Assembly: GCA_039199225.1 (NCBI GenBank)
Contig: JBCCSZ010000011.1
Span: 1-46,755 of the forward strand
DNA length: 46,755 nucleotides
Source of the DNA: JBCCSZ01 sp039199225
GTDB lineage: Bacteria; Bacteroidota; Bacteroidia; Chitinophagales; Saprospiraceae
Reading direction: 5' to 3'
Shown: positions 7,664 to 15,681 of the stretch, piece after piece
Layout: every line of letters starts with the position of its first letter
Numbering within the stretch: position 1 is the first letter of the stretch
The notes under the pieces: model-generated
What the model saw: only the letters and a program-made list of their open reading frames with translations
The model's database searches: none
What the model was told of the DNA's origin: nothing
Position numbers and translations under genes: made by a program

Positions 7664-7682
7664 AAAATCACATTCCCTTGAT

Positions 7683-8552
7683 ATGGAGCAGCCCGAAGAA
7701 CAGATAAGCCCCTTAATGGATTTGCACCCAAGCGGGCGAGTGGGTTTTGTTCGTAGGTGGCGCATGCTGTTTCAAAACATTCGCACTTATCGCTTTTTCA
7801 TCCGCCAACTGGTTCGCATCAATATACTGACGGAATTCAAACGCTCTTTCATCGGTCTGAGCTGGCTCTTCATCGTCCCGATCCTGGCGGTGTTGGTGTG
7901 GATTTTACTCAACGGGGCCGGCATTGTCGAACCGGGCGACACGGCCATTCCCTACCCTGCTTATGTGCTGCTGAGTACCTCTATTTGGGGATTTTTTGCC
8001 GACATTTATAAGAGCAGCAGCACCCTGTTCAGCAACAATGGCCGAATTATGATTATGACGCATTTCCCTAGGGAAGTCCTCATCGTCGAAAAAGTCATTG
8101 TCCATCTGATTCGCTTTTCGGTTCCTTTTGCCATCAACCTCATCGTGCTACTCTATTTTGGCGTCAAGCTGAGTTGGGTCGCTCTTTTGTTTCCGATCGC
8201 TTTGATTCCACTTTTGTTGGTCGGGCTGGGCTTGGGGCTGATTGGCGCCTTGCTAAAGATAGTTGCTGTGGATTTGAGCAACCTCATGGATGAAGGCATC
8301 CGACTACTGATGTTTATCACCCCTATTGTTTACGCACCCAAAATTCAATTGGGCTGGTTATCGGACATCGTCCACCTCAACCCGATGACTTATTTGGTGG
8401 GCTTTTGCAGAGATGTCCTGACACAGGGAACGTTTTACGAAGCGCGCAACTATTTGATCTGCAGTTTGGTGGCCTTGGTTTTTTTCCTATTTGTGATGCG
8501 AATCTTCAAGGCTTCTGAGTCGCGCATATTGGAACGCCTCATCAATATTTGA
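7683..8552 (+). CDS. ABC-2 type glycan export permease (Wzm-like)
   Basis: This 289-residue integral membrane protein has an N-terminal amphipathic stretch, then about six hydrophobic segments. The segment FKRSFIGLSWLFIVPILAVLVW is typical of ABC-2 permeases for O-antigen, capsule or teichoic acid export, as are GFCRDVLTQGTFYEARNYL and the C-terminal VFFLFVMRIFKASESRILERLI. The family moves lipid-linked polysaccharide across the inner membrane, paired with a dedicated ATPase. That ATPase gene follows after 6 bases. A well-formed promoter lies just upstream. Its position between two groups of sulfotransferase and glycosyltransferase genes suggests that a sulfated glycan or glycolipid is the cargo. 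Confidence 0.9.
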   Translation: MEQPEEQISPLMDLHPSGRVGFVRRWRMLFQNIRTYRFFIRQLVRINILTEFKRSFIGLSWLFIVPILAVLVWILLNGAGIVEPGDTAIPYPAYVLLSTSIWGFFADIYKSSSTLFSNNGRIMIMTHFPREVLIVEKVIVHLIRFSVPFAINLIVLLYFGVKLSWVALLFPIALIPLLLVGLGLGLIGALLKIVAVDLSNLMDEGIRLLMFITPIVYAPKIQLGWLSDIVHLNPMTYLVGFCRDVLTQGTFYEARNYLICSLVALVFFLFVMRIFKASESRILERLINI

Positions 8553-8558
8553 CAGTCC

Positions 8559-9395
8559 ATGAATGAAAAAGTATTGATATCGATCCAAGGGCTGAGCAAG
8601 AAATTCAGTAAAGACATCAAGTACAATATGTACTACGGGATCAAGGATTTATTGTACGATGGCTTGATGCTGCAAAATACGCAAAAGGAGGTCCTCCGAA
8701 AAAGAGAATTCTGGGCCTTGAAAGACATCAACTTTGATTTGCGCGAAGGAGAAATTCTAGGCGTCGTAGGCACCAATGGCTCTGGCAAAACCACTCTGAT
8801 GCGCTTGATCGCTGGTATTTATCCGCTTGAGATCGGCTCCATCAAAGGGGTAGCCAATCTGAAGGTTACCGCTATCTTTGCGCTTCGCTCCGGCATGCAA
8901 TTTCTATTTACAGGCCGGGAAAATATCTACATCAAAGGCTCGATGTACGGCATGAGCAAGGAAGCCTTGGATGCCAAAATGGATTTCATCGAATCCTTTT
9001 CAGAGCTGGGCGACAAGCTGGACCGGCCCTACGGCAATTACTCTTCAGGGATGCGCGCGCGCCTGGCCTATTCGATCGCCGTTGCCACAGAGCCAGATGT
9101 TTTCATCATCGACGAGGCCCTGGCCGTAGGGGATTCGCTCTTCAAAGCCAAGTGCTTGGAACACTTGAAGCAGTATGTGCAACAAAAGGGAAAGGCCGTC
9201 ATTTTTATCTCCAACAACATCCGCAAAGTTATGAAAGTCGCCTCTCGGGTTGCCGTACTCGACAAAGGCCAGCTGATCCACCAATCAGAAGATGTTCCTG
9301 CAGCCCTGGACTATTACATCCGCAACTGCCTCAAACACCTCGGAGAGGAACAGCTCAAAGACCAACTCCAAAAAATCAAGGAATACGATATGTGA
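8559..9395 (+). CDS. ABC transporter ATPase for glycan export (Wzt-like, short form)
   Basis: The 278-residue ATPase has Walker A GTNGSGKT (71-78), signature YSSGMRARLAYS, Walker B VFIIDEAL and a switch region ending VIFISNN. The insertion before Walker A and the HF/FxALRSGMQFLFTGRENIY region are typical of the teichoic acid/O-antigen exporter ATPases. It ends about 30 residues after the nucleotide-binding domain, so it lacks the C-terminal carbohydrate-binding domain of long Wzt proteins; substrate selection by a terminal glycan modification is therefore less likely. In place of the usual H-loop histidine I read FISNN, which deserves a check. Its stop codon abuts the stop of the convergent radical SAM gene, with no terminator hairpin between them. 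Confidence 0.9.
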   Translation: MNEKVLISIQGLSKKFSKDIKYNMYYGIKDLLYDGLMLQNTQKEVLRKREFWALKDINFDLREGEILGVVGTNGSGKTTLMRLIAGIYPLEIGSIKGVANLKVTAIFALRSGMQFLFTGRENIYIKGSMYGMSKEALDAKMDFIESFSELGDKLDRPYGNYSSGMRARLAYSIAVATEPDVFIIDEALAVGDSLFKAKCLEHLKQYVQQKGKAVIFISNNIRKVMKVASRVAVLDKGQLIHQSEDVPAALDYYIRNCLKHLGEEQLKDQLQKIKEYDM

Positions 9396-11447
9396 TCACT
9401 CCTGCAATACCACCTGGCAGTGTTTGCTCCGGGCCGTCAACAGCCAATCGATGTTGGTCTTGGAAGGTGGAAATACCCAAGGATTTTTCACTTGATAAGA
9501 GACCGTTTTTTCCTTCGATTCCAGATACTCCTCACTGAGCAAATTCGCCAACTTTTCCCGGATCAAGCCCGGCAGTTTTTCCCAATTGTCCTCCGGATTG
9601 TTTTTTCGTTGCTTCTTGGCGACGGCCTCCGGAATGGCGTGGCTGTAGATAACGGCCAGCATATCTGCCCAAATGGCATGCACATCCAAGGATAATTCGT
9701 AGGAAGCATTCGGCTTCCATACAGGTTTGGGCGAAATCAACCAATTGTAGTCGACCAGCGCTTGTAGCCACTGTTGTTCTTTCGCCCTTGTGCAAATTTG
9801 GTATTTTTCACAAAAGGCTTTGTAGAAGTCTTGCATAAAATCGCGCAACTCCCCCTGACGGACTTCCCGGAAACCATTGTCGCTCGGCTTGAACCAAATG
9901 TGCTCACTCAAGCGGCGGTAAAATATGGTCTCATCATTGCCTGTCCCATCGGCAAAGCCGACGATCGCCTGCCGCATTTTATCCAGAAAAGTGCGGTGTC
10001 TACTGGGAAAATCGTCCACCTTTCCCATCAGTAGATCGTCCAGAAAAGAAAAGGCTTCCTTGACGCCCAAACCATAGCGAGCCAGGTAAAAATTGACAAT
10101 CTTACCCAAGTCGTGGTTGTGCAGCACATGTGCGACCCCTAGAATTCTAGCACCGCGTTTCATCTCCGTGTAGCTCATATTCTGGTGGCTGATGACGATG
10201 TACTCGTAATAATCCGAACGTTCTTCGTGCGGGATCACCGTTTCGGGGCGCTCCTCCGATAAGAGCCGAATTTTCAACTCTTCCTTCGATTCGTACAACT
10301 CCGTTCCGGGCAGCAAAGACAGTTGGTGGATCATCAGGGAGGGGACGCCAGTGGAAATGACTGCCTCCAAGCCCTGTAAGAATTCGGGATAGCTTTCGCC
10401 AGGCAGTCCCCAGATCAAATCGGTATAGGTATCGATGTTGCGCTCTTCTGCATTTTTGACCAAATTCACAAAGCGCGAGGGCGGCATGGCGTAGCGCTTA
10501 GAAATCTCCTCAGCTTGTTGGCTGACCGATTGAATGGCCAGCGTCGTTGCAACACCGATTTTTCCTTCCCGAAAAATAGAAGCTATTTCCAAAATGCGGT
10601 CGCTGCTGTTTTTGGCCCAATTCACACCGACAAATCGGATCGGATAATTGTAGCGGGCGTTGGCTTCACAAATCAGCCGAGCGATGTCGGCATCTCCGGG
10701 GAAAATTCCAAAGTTGGCATCGGCCAAGAACATAGCCCGCACCTTATTTTTGGCAAAAAACTCAATCTCTTCGGTAATGCGCTCCTGAGACATCCGGTAA
10801 ACCTTCGAATTGCCATTGCCCCAATAGCAAAAGGTGCATCGGTAGGGACAACCCCGATTGGTTTCGTAAAAAAGTGGCGCCGGATGCAGAGGAATAATCC
10901 CTTCCAAATAGGGCGAAGGCACTTCATCCAACATCTTGATCCGATGGTTGATATTGGGACGGCTGATGGCTCCATTGTCGCTTCGGACCACACAGTTTCG
11001 GGAATCCATAAAGGGGTCTTTGTCCGGATCAGTCGCCAGACTCAAACATATGTCCTTGAAGGCTGGCTCTCCCTCTCCTTCTATCATCACCGAAATAATC
11101 GGATATTCTTTCATCATATCCTCGCCAAAACTACCGGCGCTGTTCGGCCCGCCGATGATGATGTACGGCAGAGGTCTTCCGCAGCTTGTCAGGTAGTCCA
11201 GTATGCCACAAATCTTTTTGTAATTCCACGAGTAGTTGGACATAGCGACCACATCGACCTGCAGGTCCAAGATTTTTTCGGCGATCTCCTGGGCAGGCTG
11301 CGGCCGGGGATGCTCACTAAAACGAAAATTTATTCGCTCCTTGACGACTTCCTCCGTACAAGCATAAGCGACCAAAAGCCCCAACTGATAAGCTGGCGAA
11401 TTGTAATAGGATTTTAGATCGAGCATCAAAAATTCTAACTTCTTCAT
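9396..11447 (-). CDS. B12-binding-domain radical SAM protein
   Basis: This is a 683-residue class B radical SAM enzyme. Residues 1 to about 135 form a cobalamin-binding-like Rossmann domain (VDVVAMSNYSWN, YIIIGGPNS, IEGEGEPAF) without the DxHxxG motif, as is usual in this class. The radical SAM cluster motif GCPYRCTFCYWG supplies C200, C204 and C207. The TIM-barrel part follows (MFLADANFGI, LIWGLPGESY), and a C-terminal region of about 250 residues is family-specific. Such enzymes methylate unactivated carbons or remodel rings; CloN6 of the clorobiocin pathway methylates a pyrrole-2-carboxyl group. That precedent makes pyrrole C-methylation a reasonable guess here, but the substrate is inferred. 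The gene is the last of the leftward operon starting at 15411, 10 bases after the acyltransferase gene. Confidence 0.87.
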   Translation of the reverse strand: MKKLEFLMLDLKSYYNSPAYQLGLLVAYACTEEVVKERINFRFSEHPRPQPAQEIAEKILDLQVDVVAMSNYSWNYKKICGILDYLTSCGRPLPYIIIGGPNSAGSFGEDMMKEYPIISVMIEGEGEPAFKDICLSLATDPDKDPFMDSRNCVVRSDNGAISRPNINHRIKMLDEVPSPYLEGIIPLHPAPLFYETNRGCPYRCTFCYWGNGNSKVYRMSQERITEEIEFFAKNKVRAMFLADANFGIFPGDADIARLICEANARYNYPIRFVGVNWAKNSSDRILEIASIFREGKIGVATTLAIQSVSQQAEEISKRYAMPPSRFVNLVKNAEERNIDTYTDLIWGLPGESYPEFLQGLEAVISTGVPSLMIHQLSLLPGTELYESKEELKIRLLSEERPETVIPHEERSDYYEYIVISHQNMSYTEMKRGARILGVAHVLHNHDLGKIVNFYLARYGLGVKEAFSFLDDLLMGKVDDFPSRHRTFLDKMRQAIVGFADGTGNDETIFYRRLSEHIWFKPSDNGFREVRQGELRDFMQDFYKAFCEKYQICTRAKEQQWLQALVDYNWLISPKPVWKPNASYELSLDVHAIWADMLAVIYSHAIPEAVAKKQRKNNPEDNWEKLPGLIREKLANLLSEEYLESKEKTVSYQVKNPWVFPPSKTNIDWLLTARSKHCQVVLQE

Positions 11448-11457
11448 GGGTTGTGGT

Positions 11458-14043
11458 TTAATCTCTGGAAGTCTTGGAAGTCTTTCGAGCAGATGACAGA
11501 ATTAATTGTTGGAGCTTTTCATCCTCGGACAAGCGCTGGAACAATTGCTGTGCAATCCAGCGGTGGCCGTTGGCATTCGGGTGCTTGTCAAAAACAGCCG
11601 TCGCCATTTCGGTCGGGTCTGTACCTTCGAAAACATCGTACATATCTATAAAGTAAAAGCCCTTATCTTCCGCCATTTTTTTGAGCTGCGCCCGTTCATC
11701 GCCAGCAGGCTCGTCACCAGGTGCTAAAATGTAAATGTAGATGGGTACAATATCATCTTCCCGGCAGACCTTCGCAATCCGGTCGAGCCCCCAAGCATAT
11801 AGGTCTTCTTTGTAGGGCTCCAAAGCTCTGGCGAGATTTTCCTTGCCTATTTTGGGATGGAGCTGCAATTGATTGGCCAGATCGAAAAGAAAGGGATAAT
11901 CGGCCACCCACTTGGGATGGGACATGACCTCTCCGAACTTTCTTGTTCCTCTAAGCAATTCATTCAAATGACCTGTGTAAATCAGTACATCGGGCTGGAA
12001 AGGCCGTACGCGACGCTCTGTTATGGGCGCATGCTGCGGCATGTGAATACCAGCGATGGCAAAGTTGAGCAATTCTATTTTTTGGAAAGGATCAAAAACA
12101 TCCGATTGGTTGAGTTGCTGTTCCAAAACCGATTCGAAGGTCTCTGTATCAGCGACGGCAGAACCCATTTCCATGGAGCCTCCCAAGAGGGCCAGGCGCA
12201 GACTTCCCGCTGGCTTTTCAATTGCGTATTCCTGGTCGCGCATGCCGTGGCTGTTGGTGGTTAGTTCCTCGTTTTTGAAGACGACCTTTTCGTTTGGTTT
12301 CAGCTCTTTCAAGATGATGTCCTTCATTGGTTTCACAATGCCCGTCGACTTGAGATTGCCCCAATTGGCTGGTTTTTGTTGGTCCACTTCCCACATCCGG
12401 GAATTGAGGTTGTTGCCAATGATGAGTTCATCGTAATAGCCTTTGAACAGTTGTTCTTCATCGGCCTTGTTGAGCTTCGTTGTCAATACGGGTTCCATAT
12501 CAAAATTGAAGCGATCGCCAATTTCCTGACTGACCCAGGGGTTGCCGGCCAGCAGCAAGAGCAACAATCCACCGTTTACATAGCTCAAACGCGCCTCTTC
12601 CTGTTGGCCAGGCTTTGGCTTGTCTTGCCAGCCGTACTGATGGGATAAGTAATGCAAGACGGTTCCCAGCAGTATGCAGCCCAAAGCTACAGCGCTGATG
12701 ACCAATACATCCGTCCAACCAAATGGCTCGACACCCATCAGGAATGCCCACCAAACACCAATGCTGGGACTGATCCAGAAACTCCACAGAAAGCTCATCA
12801 AACACAGCATACCAACGATCTTTGCCGACTTGATGAATGCCTCACGGGGATGAAAACCAGCCGCACCCTTTTTGGCCTTTGTATTTTTTTGATAAACAGA
12901 ATTAGCTGCAACCACAAGACCCAACAAAGCCCAAAATAGAATGTCGTTTTGTTTTAGCAAGAAAGTGCCTCGTATCCAAAACCACTGATAAGCGTGCAAA
13001 AACCAATTGAAAAAGAATACGATCATCACCGTAATGAAGACAGCTGTATTGTTGCGCTTTTTGAATTTGAAGTAGATGGGAAAGTAAAAGACTTTCATTA
13101 CAAAGTCCTTCCAATAGATGTTGATGCGGCGCCAAAGGTCACTGAAACTCGTCGCCAAAAAGTAGTTGTTGAAGGTCTCAGGCAAATTAAAGCCAAACAA
13201 ACACAACACACCGGCAGAAAAGTGAAACAAACCAGATAAACGGACAATCAAAGCATAGGAAACCAACAAATACTGGAATAAATCATATACGGTGTGGACA
13301 TCGCTCATCGCCGGCATCAAATAGTAGTACATCAATCGATACAATAGAAAATGCGTAATGCCACGAAACATCCATTTCAATCCTTTGCTGTAGTTGTCAT
13401 AGGCTGGTCGATCGTAGTACTTTCGTACGAAAGTTTTGTAGTCGACAATTGGAAAGATGTAAAAGATGAGGTTGGGCAGTAAGAAAAAGTAATTGATGCG
13501 CTTCCAAAAGCCGGGATCGTCTTTTTCGTATTGTAACTCGTATAGATACAAAATACTCCGAAACATAATCAATACGCCAACCACCGTCACGATTTGTTGG
13601 CTGTTGCCACTCGTCCAGAAACCCACCCGTACAAAGATCAACACAAAAGTAGCCAGAACAGTCAGGGCGGCCCGATACTTCCAGGCAATGGGCAGAGCCG
13701 TGATACCGATGAAAGCCAAGCAAATCAATAGAATGCTACTTCCGATTGGGATACCAAACAATAAAAACAGCGCGATGCAATTGAGTAGGAAGAAAAAAGG
13801 CATGCGATAAGAAAGGGGCAAAAAGGCATAGATCACAAAGCCGGGCGTCACGACGGTCATCAGCTCGAACAACTTCAGCCCTTCTTCAATGTGAAAAAAC
13901 CAAATGCTGGCTCCGATGAGCAAAAGGGTTATGAAGACCTTGAAAAAGTCCGGGATGCTGATGCGGGCGTTATCCGTCCCACTTACATCGGTCGCCTTTT
14001 GTCCGAGGACAATATTCAAACTTTTCGAAAAAAAATTCATCAT
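11458..14043 (-). CDS. MBOAT-SGNH fusion acyltransferase
   Basis: Two export-related acyltransferase modules are joined in one chain. The first 480 residues are a polytopic MBOAT: the signature SFSDLWRRINIYWKDFV is followed by FNWFLHAYQWFWIRG, whose His (about residue 350) is the expected catalytic residue. After a final transmembrane segment (about 490-505) comes an extracytoplasmic SGNH/GDSL domain with NSHGMRDQEY, the nucleophile motif LLGGSMEMG (Ser about 623), GHLNELL and the C-terminal DKHPNANGH. AlgI-AlgJ/X and DltB-DltD use the same two folds as separate proteins to acylate extracytoplasmic polymers. I chose the ATG at 14043, which overlaps the preceding stop as TGATG; the frame allows seven more residues. 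The acyl group and acceptor are unknown; a hydroxyl of the exported glycan is likely. Confidence 0.85.
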   Translation of the reverse strand: MMNFFSKSLNIVLGQKATDVSGTDNARISIPDFFKVFITLLLIGASIWFFHIEEGLKLFELMTVVTPGFVIYAFLPLSYRMPFFFLLNCIALFLLFGIPIGSSILLICLAFIGITALPIAWKYRAALTVLATFVLIFVRVGFWTSGNSQQIVTVVGVLIMFRSILYLYELQYEKDDPGFWKRINYFFLLPNLIFYIFPIVDYKTFVRKYYDRPAYDNYSKGLKWMFRGITHFLLYRLMYYYLMPAMSDVHTVYDLFQYLLVSYALIVRLSGLFHFSAGVLCLFGFNLPETFNNYFLATSFSDLWRRINIYWKDFVMKVFYFPIYFKFKKRNNTAVFITVMIVFFFNWFLHAYQWFWIRGTFLLKQNDILFWALLGLVVAANSVYQKNTKAKKGAAGFHPREAFIKSAKIVGMLCLMSFLWSFWISPSIGVWWAFLMGVEPFGWTDVLVISAVALGCILLGTVLHYLSHQYGWQDKPKPGQQEEARLSYVNGGLLLLLLAGNPWVSQEIGDRFNFDMEPVLTTKLNKADEEQLFKGYYDELIIGNNLNSRMWEVDQQKPANWGNLKSTGIVKPMKDIILKELKPNEKVVFKNEELTTNSHGMRDQEYAIEKPAGSLRLALLGGSMEMGSAVADTETFESVLEQQLNQSDVFDPFQKIELLNFAIAGIHMPQHAPITERRVRPFQPDVLIYTGHLNELLRGTRKFGEVMSHPKWVADYPFLFDLANQLQLHPKIGKENLARALEPYKEDLYAWGLDRIAKVCREDDIVPIYIYILAPGDEPAGDERAQLKKMAEDKGFYFIDMYDVFEGTDPTEMATAVFDKHPNANGHRWIAQQLFQRLSEDEKLQQLILSSARKTSKTSRD

Positions 14044-14696
14044 CACTTTCCCAATAATTGACAAGCCTTCTCGTATAGGAGCAGGTCTTGTTCATTCAAC
14101 TTTTTGATGGCGTCCAATTCCCGGGCGGTCGGCTTGTTTGCCGCCGGTCCGGAGACGCTTCGGTTCAACTGAGGGATACTCAGCTCTTTCCAATGCAATT
14201 GTTGTTGTAAGCGACGGAGGTCTTTTTCAAAATGTTCCAGCAAACCCACAAAGAAGACATCCTTTAAATCAATTCCCTCCAGGAATTTCGACATTCGGTT
14301 TCGATTCTCTTCTTTGGCCGCATAAGTCATTAAAGACTCGTTGATGCGGTGCTTGTTCCGCTCGTAATTCAGCGGATTTCTAGTAGGGTCCATCAGGCCA
14401 GCTTTGAAAAAGCGATAGTTGGACACCACCCTTGCCACGGGTTCGCGCAGCCAGCAAATGATACCGGCCCGATGTTTTTTATGTAGCGCCTTCACTTCCT
14501 TGTAGTACAGGTGTCCATGCAACACCTTGACATTGGCTGAAAGCGCCTTTTCAATAGTCGCGTATTCGTTGATGGCTTTTTTATAATCTCTGCGCTTGTA
14601 AGAGATAGATACGGATTCGCCATATACCTGTTGCAATATCTGATAAAAGGACGTGCCACCCGTTTTGGGGATGTGAATGGAAATCAGCTCAATCAT
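14043..14696 (-). CDS. sulfotransferase, IPKTGGTSF paralogue family
   Basis: The 217-residue protein begins directly with the PAPS 5'-PSB motif (ISIHIPKTGGTSF, residues 5-17). It has the VLHGHLYYK segment and the 3'-PB segment ICWLREPVARVVSNYRFF, in which the usual RHPVER is changed to REPVAR, so a histidine and a glutamate of the paralogues are lost. The C-terminal LNEQDLLLYEKACQLL matches the tails of its paralogues. It is cytoplasmic and shorter than its two relatives. It sits 1 base after the preceding sulfotransferase gene and is translationally coupled to the acyltransferase gene through TGATG. The altered 3'-PB segment may mean a changed substrate or reduced activity. Confidence 0.85.
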   Translation of the reverse strand: MIELISIHIPKTGGTSFYQILQQVYGESVSISYKRRDYKKAINEYATIEKALSANVKVLHGHLYYKEVKALHKKHRAGIICWLREPVARVVSNYRFFKAGLMDPTRNPLNYERNKHRINESLMTYAAKEENRNRMSKFLEGIDLKDVFFVGLLEHFEKDLRRLQQQLHWKELSIPQLNRSVSGPAANKPTARELDAIKKLNEQDLLLYEKACQLLGK

Positions 14697-14697
14697 T

Positions 14698-15411
14698 TCA
14701 GCTCGACCTTTTTTTTCGCAAGTTCAATGCTTCCTCGTACAGCGCCATATCCAGGGCATTGAGTTGTGCAATTTCGCTTCGCTCCGCCTCGCTGACAGCC
14801 CTGCGTTTTTGGGCGGTCCGATTGTGGTGCAGCTCTTCAAATGCTGGCCAATCAAACAGCTGGGCAAGGGCCAGAAGGTCATCGCTGTAGTGCTCCTGGA
14901 TACCCACAAATGCCAATTCGCTCAGTCGAATCCCATCTAGGAATTTGTGTTGTCGGTTCCGATTGACCTCATCTCTAGCGTATTCCATGAGGCTTCGTTG
15001 CATTTTGCGCAAAATATCCAAGCCCTTGGCCTCCTCCTGCAATTCTTCCTGTAAGCGCTTTTCCAGGTAGAAATAATTGGAAATGACCCTTTCGACCGGA
15101 TGACGCAGCCAGGTAATCATTGGAATGTCGCCGCGCAGGTCGAAGCGCTGTCGCAGCAACGCTGGCGAAAAATGGCCGTGAACGACCTGCGTATGTGCCG
15201 GCAAGGCATTGGCCTGACTCTCCTGCTCATTCAATCGTAAGACCCCATCTTTCAACGAAATATCCAAGCGCAAAACAGCCTGTTCCCCATAGACTTGCTT
15301 GAGGATGTTGCGAAAAGATGTACCAGCGGTTTTGGGAATGTGAACGGAAAGTAGCTCTATTTCAACGGGAACTACCTCCTTCGAACGAGTCGATTTGAAT
15401 AGGTTGAACAT
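14698..15411 (-). CDS. sulfotransferase, IPKTGGTSF paralogue family
   Basis: The 237-residue cytoplasmic sulfotransferase has the 5'-PSB loop SVHIPKTAGTSFRN (22-35), VVHGHFSPALL and the 3'-PB segment ITWLRHPVERVISNYFYL. A conserved basic segment, DEVNRNRQHKFLDGI, is shared with the 14043-14696 paralogue, and the tail LNALDMALYEEALNLRKKR is shared with 5614-6354. It is the first gene of the second leftward operon, with a promoter candidate 29 bases upstream. PAPS-dependent sulfation of a glycan is inferred from family and context. The start at 15411 is the only ATG that keeps the N-terminal leader FNLFKSTRSKE; an alternative start nearer the PSB loop cannot be excluded. Confidence 0.87.
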   Translation of the reverse strand: MFNLFKSTRSKEVVPVEIELLSVHIPKTAGTSFRNILKQVYGEQAVLRLDISLKDGVLRLNEQESQANALPAHTQVVHGHFSPALLRQRFDLRGDIPMITWLRHPVERVISNYFYLEKRLQEELQEEAKGLDILRKMQRSLMEYARDEVNRNRQHKFLDGIRLSELAFVGIQEHYSDDLLALAQLFDWPAFEELHHNRTAQKRRAVSEAERSEIAQLNALDMALYEEALNLRKKRSS

Positions 15412-15439
15412 GGGACAGACGTTCTTAATTTGTCGTTTT

Positions 15440-15472
15440 CAAATGTAATATAGGCTTTTCCAATGATTTCAA
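15440..15472 (-). promoter_or_regulatory. candidate promoter of the second leftward operon
   Basis: On the minus strand TACATTTG (15447-15440) fits TAnnTTTG perfectly, and a TTG of a possible -33 element lies at 15472-15470, 22 bases upstream (slightly long). Transcription would start near 15432, giving a leader of about 20 nucleotides before the ATG at 15411. The rest of the gap to 15681 shows nothing else convincing. Confidence 0.55.
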
Positions 15473-15681
15473 GGGTTCCTACATCGTAGAATCCACAGAT
15501 ATACACCCAAAAATGCGTCCAAACTAATCAACAATAAATGTCCGTCCTTGTCCAGATACCATCCACAGACACAAGGCTAGCTTTCACCCCACAGATTCGA
15601 CAGGTATTTTCTATCTTGCCACCAAAGAGTGGGTAACCTTTACAAAACTTCTTTCGTATAGCGTCTAGCAACAGCAAGAGC

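Noticed and set aside
10515..11417. 300-codon plus-strand frame
   Set aside because: It is antisense to the radical SAM gene, which carries the CxxxCxxC motif and B12-type domain; the shadow has no recognisable domain.
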